Origin: Clostridium sp. CAG:245
GTDB taxonomy: Bacteria; Bacillota; Clostridia; TANB77; CAG-508
Length of the DNA: 28,512 nucleotides
Direction of reading: 5' to 3'
Assembly (NCBI GenBank): GCA_000435175.1
Contig: FR880032.1
Location: 1-28,512 of the forward strand
In this document: positions 1 through 8,357 of the stretch, in pieces
Layout: each line of letters opens with the position of its first letter
Numbering within the stretch: the stretch's first letter is position 1
Program-made: the position numbers and the translations under genes
Notes under the pieces: generated by a model
Databases searched by the model: none
Told to the model about the DNA's origin: nothing
Seen by the model: only the letters and a program-made list of their open reading frames with translations

Positions 1-184
1 CATCTCTTCTTCTGCACTTGCTCGTCTTGTTGCTTCTGCCTGCTCTTTTGCCTTTTGTATTATTCCATCATCTCCCACAACTGTATTAATGCTAACACCT
101 GCAAGTATTGACAGTACTACTATTGTTACTACTAACGTAATTAATGTAATTCCGTTTTTCTGTTTTCTTCAGTGTGCTTTTCAT
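1..184 (-). pseudogene. Type IV pilin-like protein, N-terminal part, apparently frameshifted, cut by window edge
   Basis: Read on the minus strand, the frame covering 153 down to 1 encodes a class III-signal-like prepilin N-terminus. It has K-N-G-I-T-L-I-T-L, then a hydrophobic helix containing ILAGVSI, then a GDDGIIQKAKEQAEA stretch typical of clostridial pilin-like proteins. That frame has no start codon: an in-frame TGA lies 6 codons before the glycine. The only good start is ATG at 184-182, preceded by GAGGAAAG, and it is in another frame. Removing one A from the five-A run (155-159 on the plus strand) joins the ATG frame to the pilin frame and gives a normal leader, MKSTLKKTEN-GITLI. The gene is therefore either inactivated by one inserted base or carries a sequencing error. 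The C-terminus lies outside the window. The pilin family call is strong; the frameshift interpretation is inference. Confidence 0.6.
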
Positions 185-364
185 TCTCTTTCCTCTCTTT
201 CTTTCATTTGATTTGCCCTTTCTTGTTTTTGGGCTTTTCTTTTTTAATTTAACTCTACTACCTTAAAATTCAGTTTTGTTTTCTTAATTTTTGTGCTATT
301 TTTTTGATAGTTATTATTAAATTTTTTTAGTTTTGTTTTCATACATAATAAATTATGTACTTTT

Positions 365-394
365 ATTATACATGATTTTTTGTGTACATTTCAA
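365..394 (-). promoter_or_regulatory. Sigma-A-type promoter for the pilin-like gene
   Basis: On the minus strand TTGAAA is followed by an 18-nt spacer and a perfect TATAAT. The predicted start near 358 leaves a leader of about 175 nt. That leader contains a small palindrome (ACATAAT/ATTATGT, about 341-358) near its 5' end. Confidence 0.5.
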
Positions 395-472
395 CTATTT
401 CTTTCATTTGTAACATATTTGTAATTATTCTTCCCTTTTCTCTTTTTTTATTCAGTTTTAACAAAAATAATA

Positions 473-504
473 TACCAAAGTTATTATTTTTTATAACTTT
501 GGTA
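473..504 (-). terminator. Intrinsic terminator downstream of the short-chain dehydrogenase
   Basis: A 12-bp perfect inverted repeat (TACCAAAGTTAT/ATAACTTTGGTA) with an 8-nt loop is followed on the minus strand by TATTATTTTTG. It separates the dehydrogenase from the next minus-strand promoter. The plus-strand side is also T-rich. Confidence 0.7.
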
Positions 505-562
505 CATTTTATTTTCTTTATCTATCTGTTACCTGTTTTCTATTTTTTTCTTTATTTTTTCT

Positions 563-1333
563 TTAGCTTATTTTTCTTTTCTGTGCAAAGTAACAGAAAA
601 ATGCTGATAACTGGTCTGGCATTATTTTAAATAACAACCTACCTAGCCACATTGTTAGACTTGGAAATATAAGTATTTTATTTGTAGACATTTTTCTTAC
701 TGCATATTTTGCCACTTGTTTGCTGTTAGCTTCCGCTAGATTAAACTTTACATCTGCCACCTTATTAAAATTTGTATTTACTGGTCCTGGGCATAGAGCA
801 CTTATTTTAACTTTTGAATGTTTCATAAATAGTTCTTGTCTAATGCTTTGTGTTAGCCTTACTACATATGCTTTTGTAGAATAATAAGTTGCCATTAATG
901 GACCAGGCATAAAGCCTGCTATTGATGCAACATTCATTATATGCCCTCTGTTTACTTCTACCATGTCTTGTAAAAATAGTTTTGTTAAAATATGAAGTGC
1001 AACTATGTTTGTGTCTATCATTCCAATTTCTTTATTTAAGTCTGTTTTAGTAAACTCTCCACATGTTCCAAAACCTGCATCATTTATCAACACATCTATT
1101 GCTCCATATTTTACTTTTACATCTTCGTGTAATTTAATGCAACCATTTCTATCGGTTAGGTCCATTGCTTTTACCTCAACATTTACATTATAAGTTTTTT
1201 CTACTTCTTCTTTTAGTTTTATTAATGCTTCCTCATTTCTTGCAATTGCAATAATATCATATTTTCTTTTTGCAAGTTCTATTGCAATATCTCTTCCTAT
1301 TCCTGAAGATGCTCCTGTAACTAATGCAACCAT
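563..1333 (-). CDS. Short-chain dehydrogenase/reductase (SDR family)
   Basis: A 256-aa classical SDR that probably uses NAD(P)H to reduce or oxidise an unidentified small carbonyl or alcohol substrate in the cytoplasm. Visible motifs are the nucleotide-binding TGASSGIG at residues 6-13, NDAG (variant of NAAG) at 84-87, Asn109, catalytic Ser137, YxxxK with Tyr150 and Lys154, and CPGPVNT at 181-187. Length is typical for the DltE/YqjQ-like group. The start is supported by GGAG seven bases upstream of ATG. It follows the dNTPase gene by about 115 bp on the same strand, and a TATAAT box about 20 bp before the ATG suggests it may have its own promoter. The hydrophobic C-terminal 30 residues suggest loose membrane association. 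Family is certain; substrate is unknown. Confidence 0.9.
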   Translation of the reverse strand: MVALVTGASSGIGRDIAIELAKRKYDIIAIARNEEALIKLKEEVEKTYNVNVEVKAMDLTDRNGCIKLHEDVKVKYGAIDVLINDAGFGTCGEFTKTDLNKEIGMIDTNIVALHILTKLFLQDMVEVNRGHIMNVASIAGFMPGPLMATYYSTKAYVVRLTQSIRQELFMKHSKVKISALCPGPVNTNFNKVADVKFNLAEANSKQVAKYAVRKMSTNKILIFPSLTMWLGRLLFKIMPDQLSAFFCYFAQKRKIS

Positions 1334-1447
1334 ATTTTTTCTCCAATCTCAGTATTATAATTTTATTTTTTTGCAATTATAAAGTTTTTAAAACTGTCAT
1401 TAGTATTTATTTTAATAATTATTTATTAGAATTTTAATAAATTGTTG

Positions 1448-2671
1448 CTAAAAGCTTATAATTTTGTTGTATGTATCTATTGCTTTATTATCTGTCATTC
1501 CGGCTATGTACTCCACCACAGCAGTAGCATAATCTTCTGGCTTATTTATATTATATATTTTGTTGTTTTTTAGCTTTTGATTTTCTGCAATTTCTTCATT
1601 TGTGCAATAATTTTTAAGCCAACAAGCAAATTCTTCTATTACTTCTGCATATAGACTATTTATGTTTTCTTGTAAAATCTGATTTTTAGCAAATTTTAAG
1701 ACTTCATAAATTGTATTTAACACTAAATTAAAATATTGGTCTGCCAATCTATTTTTGTCATTTGAATATATTTTTTTATAATTAAATGCTTTTAATTCAT
1801 TTATAAAATTTAAGCCTTTCTGAGAAAAAGTCAAACCTTTTTCTAATGTTGTATTTTTCAATAAATCTGACATTAGATAATTTACTATATTTGTTGTATT
1901 TAGAATATCATACCCAGTATTTGCAACATCTAATCTATGTTGTAACTCTTTAATATCTGCTTCTGTAAGTATTTTAAATCTAAGTGCATCTTCTATATCT
2001 CTGCCAAGATATGAAATTTTATCAGAAATTTTTACAACACATCCTTCCCAAGTAAATGGAGCATATTCGTTAGGCTTTGTATAATTTTCTAGATTAATTG
2101 CTTCTTCTCTAGGCTTTATGCTGTTTTCATCAATTTCGCCACAATGCGAAATTATGCCATCTCTTACTGCATATGTTAAATTCAAATTTTCTTTATATCC
2201 TTCTCTATTATCCAAAAGCTCTATATTATCAACATAAAGTAAACCATTTCTTTCATGCCAAAAGGTTTTTCCTGTTTCATCTAGCAAAATTTTATTTAAT
2301 ACCTTCTCCCCAGCATGGCCAAACGGACTATGCCCCAAGTCATGAGCAATAGCAATGGTCTTAGTAAGCTCTATATTTAACCCAAGCGCTTTTGCTAAAC
2401 CATAACTAATAGATTCAACATAGTTTACATGCTCTATTCTAGTACAAATATGGTCATTTGTTGGTGAAAAAAACACTTGCGTTTTATGTTTCATTCTTTT
2501 AAACGCATTAGAATAAATTATTCTAGTATAATCTCTTTCAAACTCAGACCTTATCTCTGTATTAGCCGTATACAACGTTTTTTTTCTTGCAATCATTTGC
2601 TTCCATTTAGAATTTTCTAGAGTAGCAGAGCCTTGCTTTAAAGCATTTAAATTAATATTTTCATTCATCAT
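1448..2671 (-). CDS. dgt: dGTP triphosphohydrolase-like HD-domain protein
   Basis: About 407 aa, a deoxynucleoside triphosphate triphosphohydrolase of the HD superfamily that cleaves dNTPs to deoxynucleoside plus triphosphate and so limits dNTP pools. Motifs (numbered from the GTG at 2677): the dGTPase signature RDYTRIIYSNAFKRMKHKTQVF around 49-70, RIEHVNYVESIS with metal ligand His83, the HD pair His112-Asp113 in AHDLGHSPFGHAGE, and a later conserved Asp in VVKISDKISYLGRDIEDA. Three starts are possible, GTG at 2677 and ATGs at 2671 and 2668. The SD (AAGG, 5 or 8 nt away) favours an ATG, so 2671 is used. A GC-rich hairpin lies just upstream of the SD. Exact nucleotide preference cannot be read from sequence. 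Confidence 0.9.
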   Translation of the reverse strand: MMNENINLNALKQGSATLENSKWKQMIARKKTLYTANTEIRSEFERDYTRIIYSNAFKRMKHKTQVFFSPTNDHICTRIEHVNYVESISYGLAKALGLNIELTKTIAIAHDLGHSPFGHAGEKVLNKILLDETGKTFWHERNGLLYVDNIELLDNREGYKENLNLTYAVRDGIISHCGEIDENSIKPREEAINLENYTKPNEYAPFTWEGCVVKISDKISYLGRDIEDALRFKILTEADIKELQHRLDVANTGYDILNTTNIVNYLMSDLLKNTTLEKGLTFSQKGLNFINELKAFNYKKIYSNDKNRLADQYFNLVLNTIYEVLKFAKNQILQENINSLYAEVIEEFACWLKNYCTNEEIAENQKLKNNKIYNINKPEDYATAVVEYIAGMTDNKAIDTYNKIISF

Positions 2672-2685
2672 TATCACCTTATCCT

Positions 2686-2716
2686 TCGCCCATTAGGAAC
2701 GCTCCTTTTGGGGCGA
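2686..2716 (-). other. Leader hairpin directly upstream of the dgt SD
   Basis: TCGCCC and GGGCGA form a 6-bp GC stem in the dgt leader, with a smaller AGGA/TCCT hairpin inside. The stem ends about two bases before the SD. It is one of the few GC-rich spots in this region. It could affect ribosome access; no known riboswitch class is recognised. Confidence 0.35.
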
Positions 2717-2731
2717 GATTTTATTAAAAAT

Positions 2732-2760
2732 ATCCTATCACAAAATCACAAACGTTTCAA
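2732..2760 (-). promoter_or_regulatory. Sigma-A-type promoter for dgt
   Basis: On the minus strand TTGAAA, a 17-nt spacer and TAGGAT. The -35 box overlaps a small palindrome, AACGTT-GA-AACGTT. The predicted transcript starts about 50 nt upstream of dgt and includes the GC hairpin. Confidence 0.45.
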
Positions 2761-2831
2761 CGTTAATTTTCACAGAATTCTTATTCATATACTTATATGA
2801 AAATTGTAGCCTAAATCATCTTACAAATAAT

Positions 2832-2861
2832 AAGGGAAGCAGATTATGTTCTGTTTCCCTT
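2832..2861 (-). terminator. Intrinsic terminator of the ctsR-mcsA-mcsB-clpC operon
   Basis: AAGGGAA/TTCCCTT with an additional CAGA/TCTG extension folds into a stem-loop 10 nt after the clpC stop. On the minus strand it is followed by ATTATTTG. Confidence 0.7.
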
Positions 2862-2870
2862 TTCTTATTT

Positions 2871-5318
2871 TTATTCAATTACAATTTTGTCGTCTTTTAC
2901 AACTGCTTTTGCTTTTTTCTTTGGTTTTATCACGCCATCTAGTATTGCTTCTGCAATTTTATCTTCTAGCATATTTTGTATAGCACGTCTTAGTGGTCTT
3001 GCACCATAATTTGTGTCTACGCCTTTCTTAGCAATTAAGTCTTTTACAGATTGGTCTATGTCTATTTTTATATTTTGTGCGCTTAATCTGTTTTGAACTT
3101 GTACTAACATTATATCAATTATTTTCTTTATGTCTTCGTCTTCTAGCTTGTGGAATACTATTATGTCGTCAATACGGTTTATAAGTTCTGGTCTGAATTG
3201 TTTTTTCAATTCTCCCATTACTTCTTTCTTTATCGTCTCATATTCTTGATTCTTGTTTTCCTCGGCATTTCCACCAGCAAATCCTAGTTTATTTTTGTCT
3301 GTTATTAATTTAGCTCCGACATTTGATGTCATTATTATTACAGTATTTTTAAAGTTTACAGTTCTGCCTTGAGCATCTGTTAATCTTCCGTCTTCAAGAA
3401 TTTGTAATAACATATTCATTACATCTGGGTGGGCCTTTTCAACCTCATCAAATAGGATTACAGAATATGGTCTTCTTCTAATTTTTTCTGTTAATTGTCC
3501 ACCTTCGTCATATCCAACATATCCTGGAGGAGCACCTATTAATTTAGCAACAGAGTGTGGCTCCATAAATTCAGACATATCAACTCTTATCATACTATTT
3601 TCGTTGCCAAACAATGCTTCTGCCAAGGCTTTTGCAAGCTCTGTTTTACCAACACCAGTTGGTCCTAAGAATAAGAATGAACCTATTGGTCTGTTTGGAT
3701 CTTTTAATCCAACTCTTCCTCTTCTTATAGCCTTTGCAACAGCCGAAACAGCTTCATCTTGTCCGACAACTCTTTTATGCAAGTTGTCTTCTAGGTGTCT
3801 TAATTTTTCATTTTCAGTCTCAGATATTTTGCTTACAGGAATACCTGTCCAAGTTGATATTACCCCTGCAATATCTTCTTGTTTTAGAGTCATTACTTTT
3901 TTAGTATTCCCCTCTTTCCATTTATTTTGAGCATCTTCTAATTCCTGTCTCTTATTTTTTTCTTCATCTCTTAGCTTTGCTGCTTTCTCGAAATTCTGAG
4001 TTGCAATAGCTTCTTCCTTCTCTTTACGAACCTTTTCGATTTCATCTTCTAAGTTTCTTATCGAGTCAGGTTTTGTATATGTCTGCATCTTAACTTTTGA
4101 CGCAGCCTCATCAATTAAATCTATTGCTTTATCTGGCAAATATCTGTCATTAACATATCTTGTAGAAAGTTCAACAGCTGATTTTATTGCCTCATCAGTA
4201 ATTTTCACATTATGATGAGCCTCATATTTATCTCTTAACCCTTCCAATATTTTGATTGCATCTTCTTCAGATGGCTCGTTTACCATTACTGGGCTAAACC
4301 TTCTTTCAAGAGCTGCATCTTTCTCAATGTATTTTCTGTATTCGTTTGTTGTAGTTGCTCCAACAACTTGAATTTCTCCTCTTGCAAGAAGTGGTTTTAA
4401 AATATTTGCTGCATCAACAGCACCTTCTGCAGAGCCAGCGCCTACAATCGTATGAATTTCGTCTATAAATAGAATTACGTCTCCGGCTTTTTTTACCTCA
4501 TCAAGAGATTTCTTTATTCTTTCCTCAAAGTCTCCTCTATATTTTGCACCAGCTATCATTCCAGATATATCTATGCTTACAACTCTCTTATTTTTTAAAG
4601 TTTCTGGCACATCACCTTCAACTATTTTTTCTGCTAACCCTTCAGCTATTGCGGTTTTACCAACACCTGGTTCACCTATCAAACAAGGGTTATTCTTGCT
4701 TCTTCTTGATAAAATTTGAATAACTCTATCAATTTCAGTTCTTCTTCCTATAACTGGGTCAAGCTTTCCTTCTCTTGCCTTTTTAGTTAAATCACTACCA
4801 TATTGGTTCAAAGTTGGAGTAGAATTATAACTTCCACCATTGCTTGTCCTCTTGCTCTCAGATTCTTGCCCTTTTGTTTCATTAATCATTTTCACAAGTT
4901 CATTGTACAACTTTTTTGGATTTACATTCAAATCCATCATAATTCTAACAGCTACACTATCGCCCTCGCGCATAATTCCACAAAGAATATGCTCAGTTCC
5001 AATATATTCACTGTTAAATCTACGTGCTTCTATAAAAGAATTTTCAATTATTCTTTTGCTTCTTGGCGTAAGCCCAATACTATCTGCATTTACAATTGGA
5101 GCATTTTCACTTACACCTATAAGTTCTTCAATTTCCTTTAAAACAGCTTCTGCAGTAACGCCTTGGTTTGCAAGAACTTTACTTGCAACACCTGTTCCTT
5201 CTTCTACTAAACCATATAAAATGTGTTCTGACCCTATATAATTATGCCCTAGCTTTGCAGCTAAATCATTCGCAATTTCTAGAGCATTTTCTGCACTATT
5301 TGTAAATTTATATTCCAT
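2871..5318 (-). CDS. clpC: ATP-dependent Clp protease ATPase subunit ClpC
   Basis: 815 aa, a class I Clp/Hsp100 AAA+ unfoldase that feeds proteins, including McsB-phosphorylated (pArg) ones, to ClpP. Order of domains: two Clp-N repeats (residues about 1-145), a Gly/Ser/Asn linker (about 150-172), AAA domain D1 with Walker A GEPGVGKT at 215-222 and Walker B with Asp286-Glu287, a UVR/coiled-coil M domain (about 423-460), and AAA domain D2 with Walker A GPTGVGKT at 552-559 and the C-terminal D2-small domain. Length is normal for ClpC (about 810-820 aa), and the M domain marks it as ClpC rather than ClpA. GGTG lies five bases before the ATG. It is the last gene of the CtsR operon, 169 bp after mcsB, and is terminated by the hairpin at 2832-2861. 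Confidence 0.97.
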   Translation of the reverse strand: MEYKFTNSAENALEIANDLAAKLGHNYIGSEHILYGLVEEGTGVASKVLANQGVTAEAVLKEIEELIGVSENAPIVNADSIGLTPRSKRIIENSFIEARRFNSEYIGTEHILCGIMREGDSVAVRIMMDLNVNPKKLYNELVKMINETKGQESESKRTSNGGSYNSTPTLNQYGSDLTKKAREGKLDPVIGRRTEIDRVIQILSRRSKNNPCLIGEPGVGKTAIAEGLAEKIVEGDVPETLKNKRVVSIDISGMIAGAKYRGDFEERIKKSLDEVKKAGDVILFIDEIHTIVGAGSAEGAVDAANILKPLLARGEIQVVGATTTNEYRKYIEKDAALERRFSPVMVNEPSEEDAIKILEGLRDKYEAHHNVKITDEAIKSAVELSTRYVNDRYLPDKAIDLIDEAASKVKMQTYTKPDSIRNLEDEIEKVRKEKEEAIATQNFEKAAKLRDEEKNKRQELEDAQNKWKEGNTKKVMTLKQEDIAGVISTWTGIPVSKISETENEKLRHLEDNLHKRVVGQDEAVSAVAKAIRRGRVGLKDPNRPIGSFLFLGPTGVGKTELAKALAEALFGNENSMIRVDMSEFMEPHSVAKLIGAPPGYVGYDEGGQLTEKIRRRPYSVILFDEVEKAHPDVMNMLLQILEDGRLTDAQGRTVNFKNTVIIMTSNVGAKLITDKNKLGFAGGNAEENKNQEYETIKKEVMGELKKQFRPELINRIDDIIVFHKLEDEDIKKIIDIMLVQVQNRLSAQNIKIDIDQSVKDLIAKKGVDTNYGARPLRRAIQNMLEDKIAEAILDGVIKPKKKAKAVVKDDKIVIE

Positions 5319-5366
5319 AATTCACCACTTTCCTTTCATTCATACATTAGATTGAAAAAGAATTGG

Positions 5367-5456
5367 ATTTTGGCAATTAAAATGAGTTTCAAATGTAATA
5401 AGTTCATACTTTTTGAATGTAATTACGTTTGAAATAGTATTTGACATAGCCAAAAT
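5367..5456. repeat. Nested inverted repeat between mcsB and clpC
   Basis: An outer 8-bp repeat (ATTTTGGC at 5367-5374, GCCAAAAT at 5449-5456) encloses a 13-bp repeat (5387-5399 and 5422-5434, one mismatch that pairs as G-U in one strand). Folded, it makes a long imperfect hairpin in the operon mRNA. No transposon ends or target duplication are evident. Confidence 0.55.
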
Positions 5457-5487
5457 TATAATTACTTTTCAACATAGCTTTTTATAT

Positions 5488-6504
5488 TTATTCTGTTACA
5501 ATTTTTCTAATAATCTCTGTTCTCTTCAAGTCTCTTTCATTAGAATCCATTACTTTTCCATAGTATTTTTGCAAATTTGCTGGCTTCGTATATAAGAATA
5601 ATTTTTTTATTTTTGTATCATCTAATTCACTTATTATCCCCATATCTGTACCAAGTTTTACATCGGATAACAAATCTATGCATTCATTACTCGATAAAAT
5701 TCTGGCATTTTCTAATATACCGAAGGCCCTGTACACTTTATCAGCAAGTCCAATTTGATTCTTTCCCAAATATTTTCTTGCTACTCTTTCTTGTTCTATA
5801 ATCTTATCTGTTATAAGCTTCATATTTTTTACAATTTCTTGTTCTGTAAGCCCTAAAGTCTGATTGTTAGAAATTTGGTACATGTTTCCCATGCTTTGGC
5901 TTCCTTCACCATAGACTCCCCTTACGCTCATTCCAAAATTGTTTACAATATGAAGTATTTTATTTAAGTTACCAGTCTCCGCAAGCCCAGGTAAATGAAC
6001 CATTACAGAAACTCTAAGACCTGTACCAACATTAGTAGGGCATGCTGTTAAATATCCATATTTTTCACTAAACGCATAATCCACTAATCTTTCTAGTTTT
6101 TGGTCAATTTCAATTGCAAGATTCATTAACTCTTCTATTGCAATTCCTTCTCCGAAAAGTTGCATTCTTAAATGGTCTTCTTCATTTATCATTATGCAAA
6201 TATTTTCTTCATCATTTATAAGAATTGCACAATTCTCATCTTTGCTACTTGCAAACTCTGGACTGATAATATGTTTTTCGACTAAAGATTGTTTTGTTAG
6301 ATTATCCATGTCTTTTAATCTTAATAATTTTAAATCATATCCAATACTTGAAAGAATACTTTCTATTTTTTCTAGTATATGTTTTTTATCATCTTTTGAA
6401 CATCTGCTCTCAAAATTAAAATCTTTAATATTACGTGCAAGCCTTACTCTTGTACTAATTACCACATCAGAATCTTTTCCATTTTGTAAATACCAATTAG
6501 ACAT
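5488..6504 (-). CDS. mcsB: Protein-arginine kinase McsB
   Basis: 338 aa, the phosphagen-kinase-fold enzyme that phosphorylates arginine residues on CtsR and on misfolded proteins, marking them for ClpCP. Motifs: STRVRLARN near the N-terminus, the catalytic loop TACPTNVGTGLRVSVMVHLPGL with active-site Cys155, and GVYGEGSQSMGNMYQISN. The frame stays open upstream to another ATG at 6537, but the start at 6504 has an SD (AAGGGAAG) and gives the family-typical beginning MSNWYLQNGKDSDVVIS, so it is chosen. It needs McsA as activator, encoded 69 bp upstream. Length is slightly below the 350-365 aa of Bacillus homologs, mostly at the C-terminus. Confidence 0.95.
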   Translation of the reverse strand: MSNWYLQNGKDSDVVISTRVRLARNIKDFNFESRCSKDDKKHILEKIESILSSIGYDLKLLRLKDMDNLTKQSLVEKHIISPEFASSKDENCAILINDEENICIMINEEDHLRMQLFGEGIAIEELMNLAIEIDQKLERLVDYAFSEKYGYLTACPTNVGTGLRVSVMVHLPGLAETGNLNKILHIVNNFGMSVRGVYGEGSQSMGNMYQISNNQTLGLTEQEIVKNMKLITDKIIEQERVARKYLGKNQIGLADKVYRAFGILENARILSSNECIDLLSDVKLGTDMGIISELDDTKIKKLFLYTKPANLQKYYGKVMDSNERDLKRTEIIRKIVTE

Positions 6505-6573
6505 TTTACTACTTCCCTTCTCCATTAATAATTTCAAATTGACTAATTTTTATTTGTTTGTTTTTTCTTTCTG

Positions 6574-7152
6574 TTATTTTGCATTTTTCTTTTCAATGTC
6601 TTTAATTTTATCCCTTATTTTTGCTGCATCTTCGTATCTTTCTTCTTGTATTGCAACATTTAATTCTCTTTTCAAAGATTCCAGCTCATCAACTTGACTT
6701 ACTTTTTTATCTTTTTCAGCTTTAGAATTTTGAGAATTTACATTAGCCTTATTTTCACCAGTATTTTTCATTTTCTCTTCAATGTTTAAAGGTTTTCTTC
6801 CAACATGTTCTATACTTCCCTGCATATTCTTTAATACTTGATCAATTTTATCTTCAAACATATCGTAGCAATCAGCGCATCCTAATAATCCTGTTTTTAT
6901 AAAGTTATCATACTCTTCTCCACAGTTTGTACACGTATTGCTATTCTCCTTCATAAAACTTGGTAATAATTGTTCATCATCAAACAAATCATCAAAGAAA
7001 TTTGAAAAATGGATTGGCATATTAACCTTAAAATTTGATATTCCCATCTTTTCAGCACATTCTTCGCATAATACCATCTCTTTCTTTACTCCATTAACAA
7101 TTTGAGTATATTTAACATTAGCTTCATTTTTTCCACAATTTTGACATACCAT
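6574..7152 (-). CDS. mcsA: McsA, activator of protein-arginine kinase McsB
   Basis: 192 aa. McsA binds and stimulates McsB and links it to CtsR and ClpC. Four CxxC zinc-binding pairs are visible: CQNC at residues 3-6, CEEC at about 30, CTNC at about 77 and CADC at about 95. They are followed by a charged linker and a C-terminal UVR motif (LKRELNVAIQEERYEDAAKIRD). A GGAGG nine bases upstream selects the ATG at 7152 over one at 7161, which would sit directly on the SD. The gene lies 168 bp after ctsR in the conserved heat-shock operon order. Confidence 0.94.
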   Translation of the reverse strand: MVCQNCGKNEANVKYTQIVNGVKKEMVLCEECAEKMGISNFKVNMPIHFSNFFDDLFDDEQLLPSFMKENSNTCTNCGEEYDNFIKTGLLGCADCYDMFEDKIDQVLKNMQGSIEHVGRKPLNIEEKMKNTGENKANVNSQNSKAEKDKKVSQVDELESLKRELNVAIQEERYEDAAKIRDKIKDIEKKNAK

Positions 7153-7320
7153 AATAATCATCCTCCTATAATAGATTTTATTTTTAGTCGTCTTTTTAAC
7201 AGTTTTTCATTACCTTTTTACTGTTATAATTTAATTTTTTTCTTTTAATATTTTCGCTTTTTATCATAAACATAATTTAATGCTTTTGCTAAAATACACT
7301 TTTCTTCTGTAATCTTTTAG

Positions 7321-7770
7321 TTAATCTTCAACAAGATTTAATAACATATTTTTAAATATGTTAGCTCTTAATTTATCTTTTTCTTTTGGATCTACAGTGA
7401 GAACATTGTCACTAGTTGCAACCTTTAAAAGTTTTGCCTCATTTTTAGTAACCATATCATATGATAAAAAATTACTAATAAATATGCTAACTTCTTGAGC
7501 CGTTACAGCATCTCCCATACTTGATATTATATGCATTAAGTAATTGCTTTTTGTAATGTTTACTTTAGTAATTGTAATATGTCCTCCTCCACCACGTCTG
7601 CTTTCAACATAATAACCTTGTGTAGGTTTAAACCTTGTAGATATTACATAATTTATTTGAGATGGCACACAGTTGAACTTTTCTGCTAAATCGTTTCTTT
7701 GTATTTCAATACTATCTTCATCATCAAATAAATCCTTTATAAAATCTTCTATCATGTCTGATATTCTCAC
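7321..7770 (-). CDS. ctsR: Transcriptional repressor CtsR
   Basis: 149 aa, the repressor of class III heat-shock genes (clp and mcs). It binds tandem GGTCAAA heptads and is inactivated by heat or by McsB. The N-terminal winged helix includes DLAEKFNCVPSQINYVISTRF, and the beta-wing contains the diagnostic ESRRGGGGHITI at about 57-68. The C-terminal dimerisation domain follows. The start is GTG at 7770, with GAGGCGG upstream, giving MRISDMIEDF, which aligns with the usual N-terminus. First gene of the operon, about 100 nt behind a promoter carrying its own operator, so autoregulation is expected. Confidence 0.95.
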   Translation of the reverse strand: MRISDMIEDFIKDLFDDEDSIEIQRNDLAEKFNCVPSQINYVISTRFKPTQGYYVESRRGGGGHITITKVNITKSNYLMHIISSMGDAVTAQEVSIFISNFLSYDMVTKNEAKLLKVATSDNVLTVDPKEKDKLRANIFKNMLLNLVED

Positions 7771-7851
7771 CTTTTACCGCCTCTTTTCTATTTATATTAC
7801 TATTTTCATGTCATATTAAATTTTGCTTTCAATCGTTGTTTCATTTTTGAC

Positions 7852-7868
7852 TTTGACTTTCTTTGACC
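7852..7868 (-). promoter_or_regulatory. CtsR operator
   Basis: On the minus strand GGTCAAA-GAA-AGTCAAA is an exact match to the published CtsR consensus (A/GGTCAAA-NAN-A/GGTCAAA). A further AGTCAAA heptad (7846-7852) overlaps the end by one base, giving three half-sites in a row. The site sits at about +3 to +19 of the ctsR promoter, where binding would block transcription. Confidence 0.9.
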
Positions 7869-7877
7869 TACATTCTT

Positions 7878-7905
7878 ATTATAGCACCATTATTTTTTAT
7901 GTCAA
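7878..7905 (-). promoter_or_regulatory. Sigma-A promoter of the ctsR operon
   Basis: Perfect -35 TTGACA, a 16-nt spacer and perfect TATAAT on the minus strand, with the CtsR operator immediately downstream. The rest of 7771-8078 is A/T-rich and holds a 16-bp imperfect direct repeat (7930-7945 and 7958-7973, 14 of 16 identical) and nothing recognisable as a gene. Confidence 0.85.
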
Positions 7906-8078
7906 TAGCTTTTTTATAATTTTTATTTCCAATTGGTCTTAATTTTTATATTTTTTTCAATTGACCTTAATTTGATGCTGGTTTAAATTTTTAATTTTTA
8001 ACTTTTCTTTTGCTTTTATATTTTATTTTTATATTTTTTCTTTTGTTAATTAATCTGTTAACATCATTATTTATAAAC

Positions 8079-8357
8079 TTAATATTTGTTAGACGTATAT
8101 TTGTTTTTTCTAGTCATCTCATTTAACTCATCTGCCCTATTTTTTTGCCTATTAAGTCCAATCCATGCAAAATATGAAGAAACAAATTCTCCATATTTTG
8201 TTGTTCCCTCTCCTCCTAGTAATTCTTCCAAATGAAAATTATCAGATTCTTCTGTACTACTATCATTTTTATATAAGCCTTCTATTTTTACAATATCAGA
8301 ATTTTGTTTTTGTAAATTTCTTAATTTTCTATTTTCAATATTTTTCTCTTTAAACAT
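8079..8357 (-). CDS. Small charged protein of unknown function
   Basis: 92 aa, not recognised. It is hydrophilic, with a lysine/asparagine-rich N-terminal third, an acidic middle (SSTEESDNFHLEELLGGEG), a short aromatic patch KYGEFVSSYFAWIGLNRQKN and a basic C-terminus. No signal peptide or membrane helix is visible. The reading frame is supported by GAGGTG six bases before ATG 8357. An alternative GTG at 8366 lies inside that SD and is rejected. It sits between the HAD gene and the ctsR promoter on the same strand. A 9-bp inverted repeat overlaps its SD. Probably a real lineage-restricted gene, but homologs would need to be shown. Confidence 0.55.
   Translation of the reverse strand: MFKEKNIENRKLRNLQKQNSDIVKIEGLYKNDSSTEESDNFHLEELLGGEGTTKYGEFVSSYFAWIGLNRQKNRADELNEMTRKNKYTSNKY

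Noticed and set aside
1..230. UGA read as tryptophan, which would extend the pilin frame through two TGA codons to an upstream ATG
   Set aside because: Genes throughout the window use TGG for Trp and behave normally under the standard code. One inserted base explains the pilin locus more simply.
382..630. Plus-strand 82-codon open frame, very hydrophobic
   Set aside because: It overlaps the dehydrogenase's 3' end and its terminator. The Phe/Leu/Ile content reflects T-rich DNA, and no SD is present.
5440..5446. Second CtsR site before clpC
   Set aside because: Only a single TTTGACA half-site is present, with no paired heptad at the required spacing.
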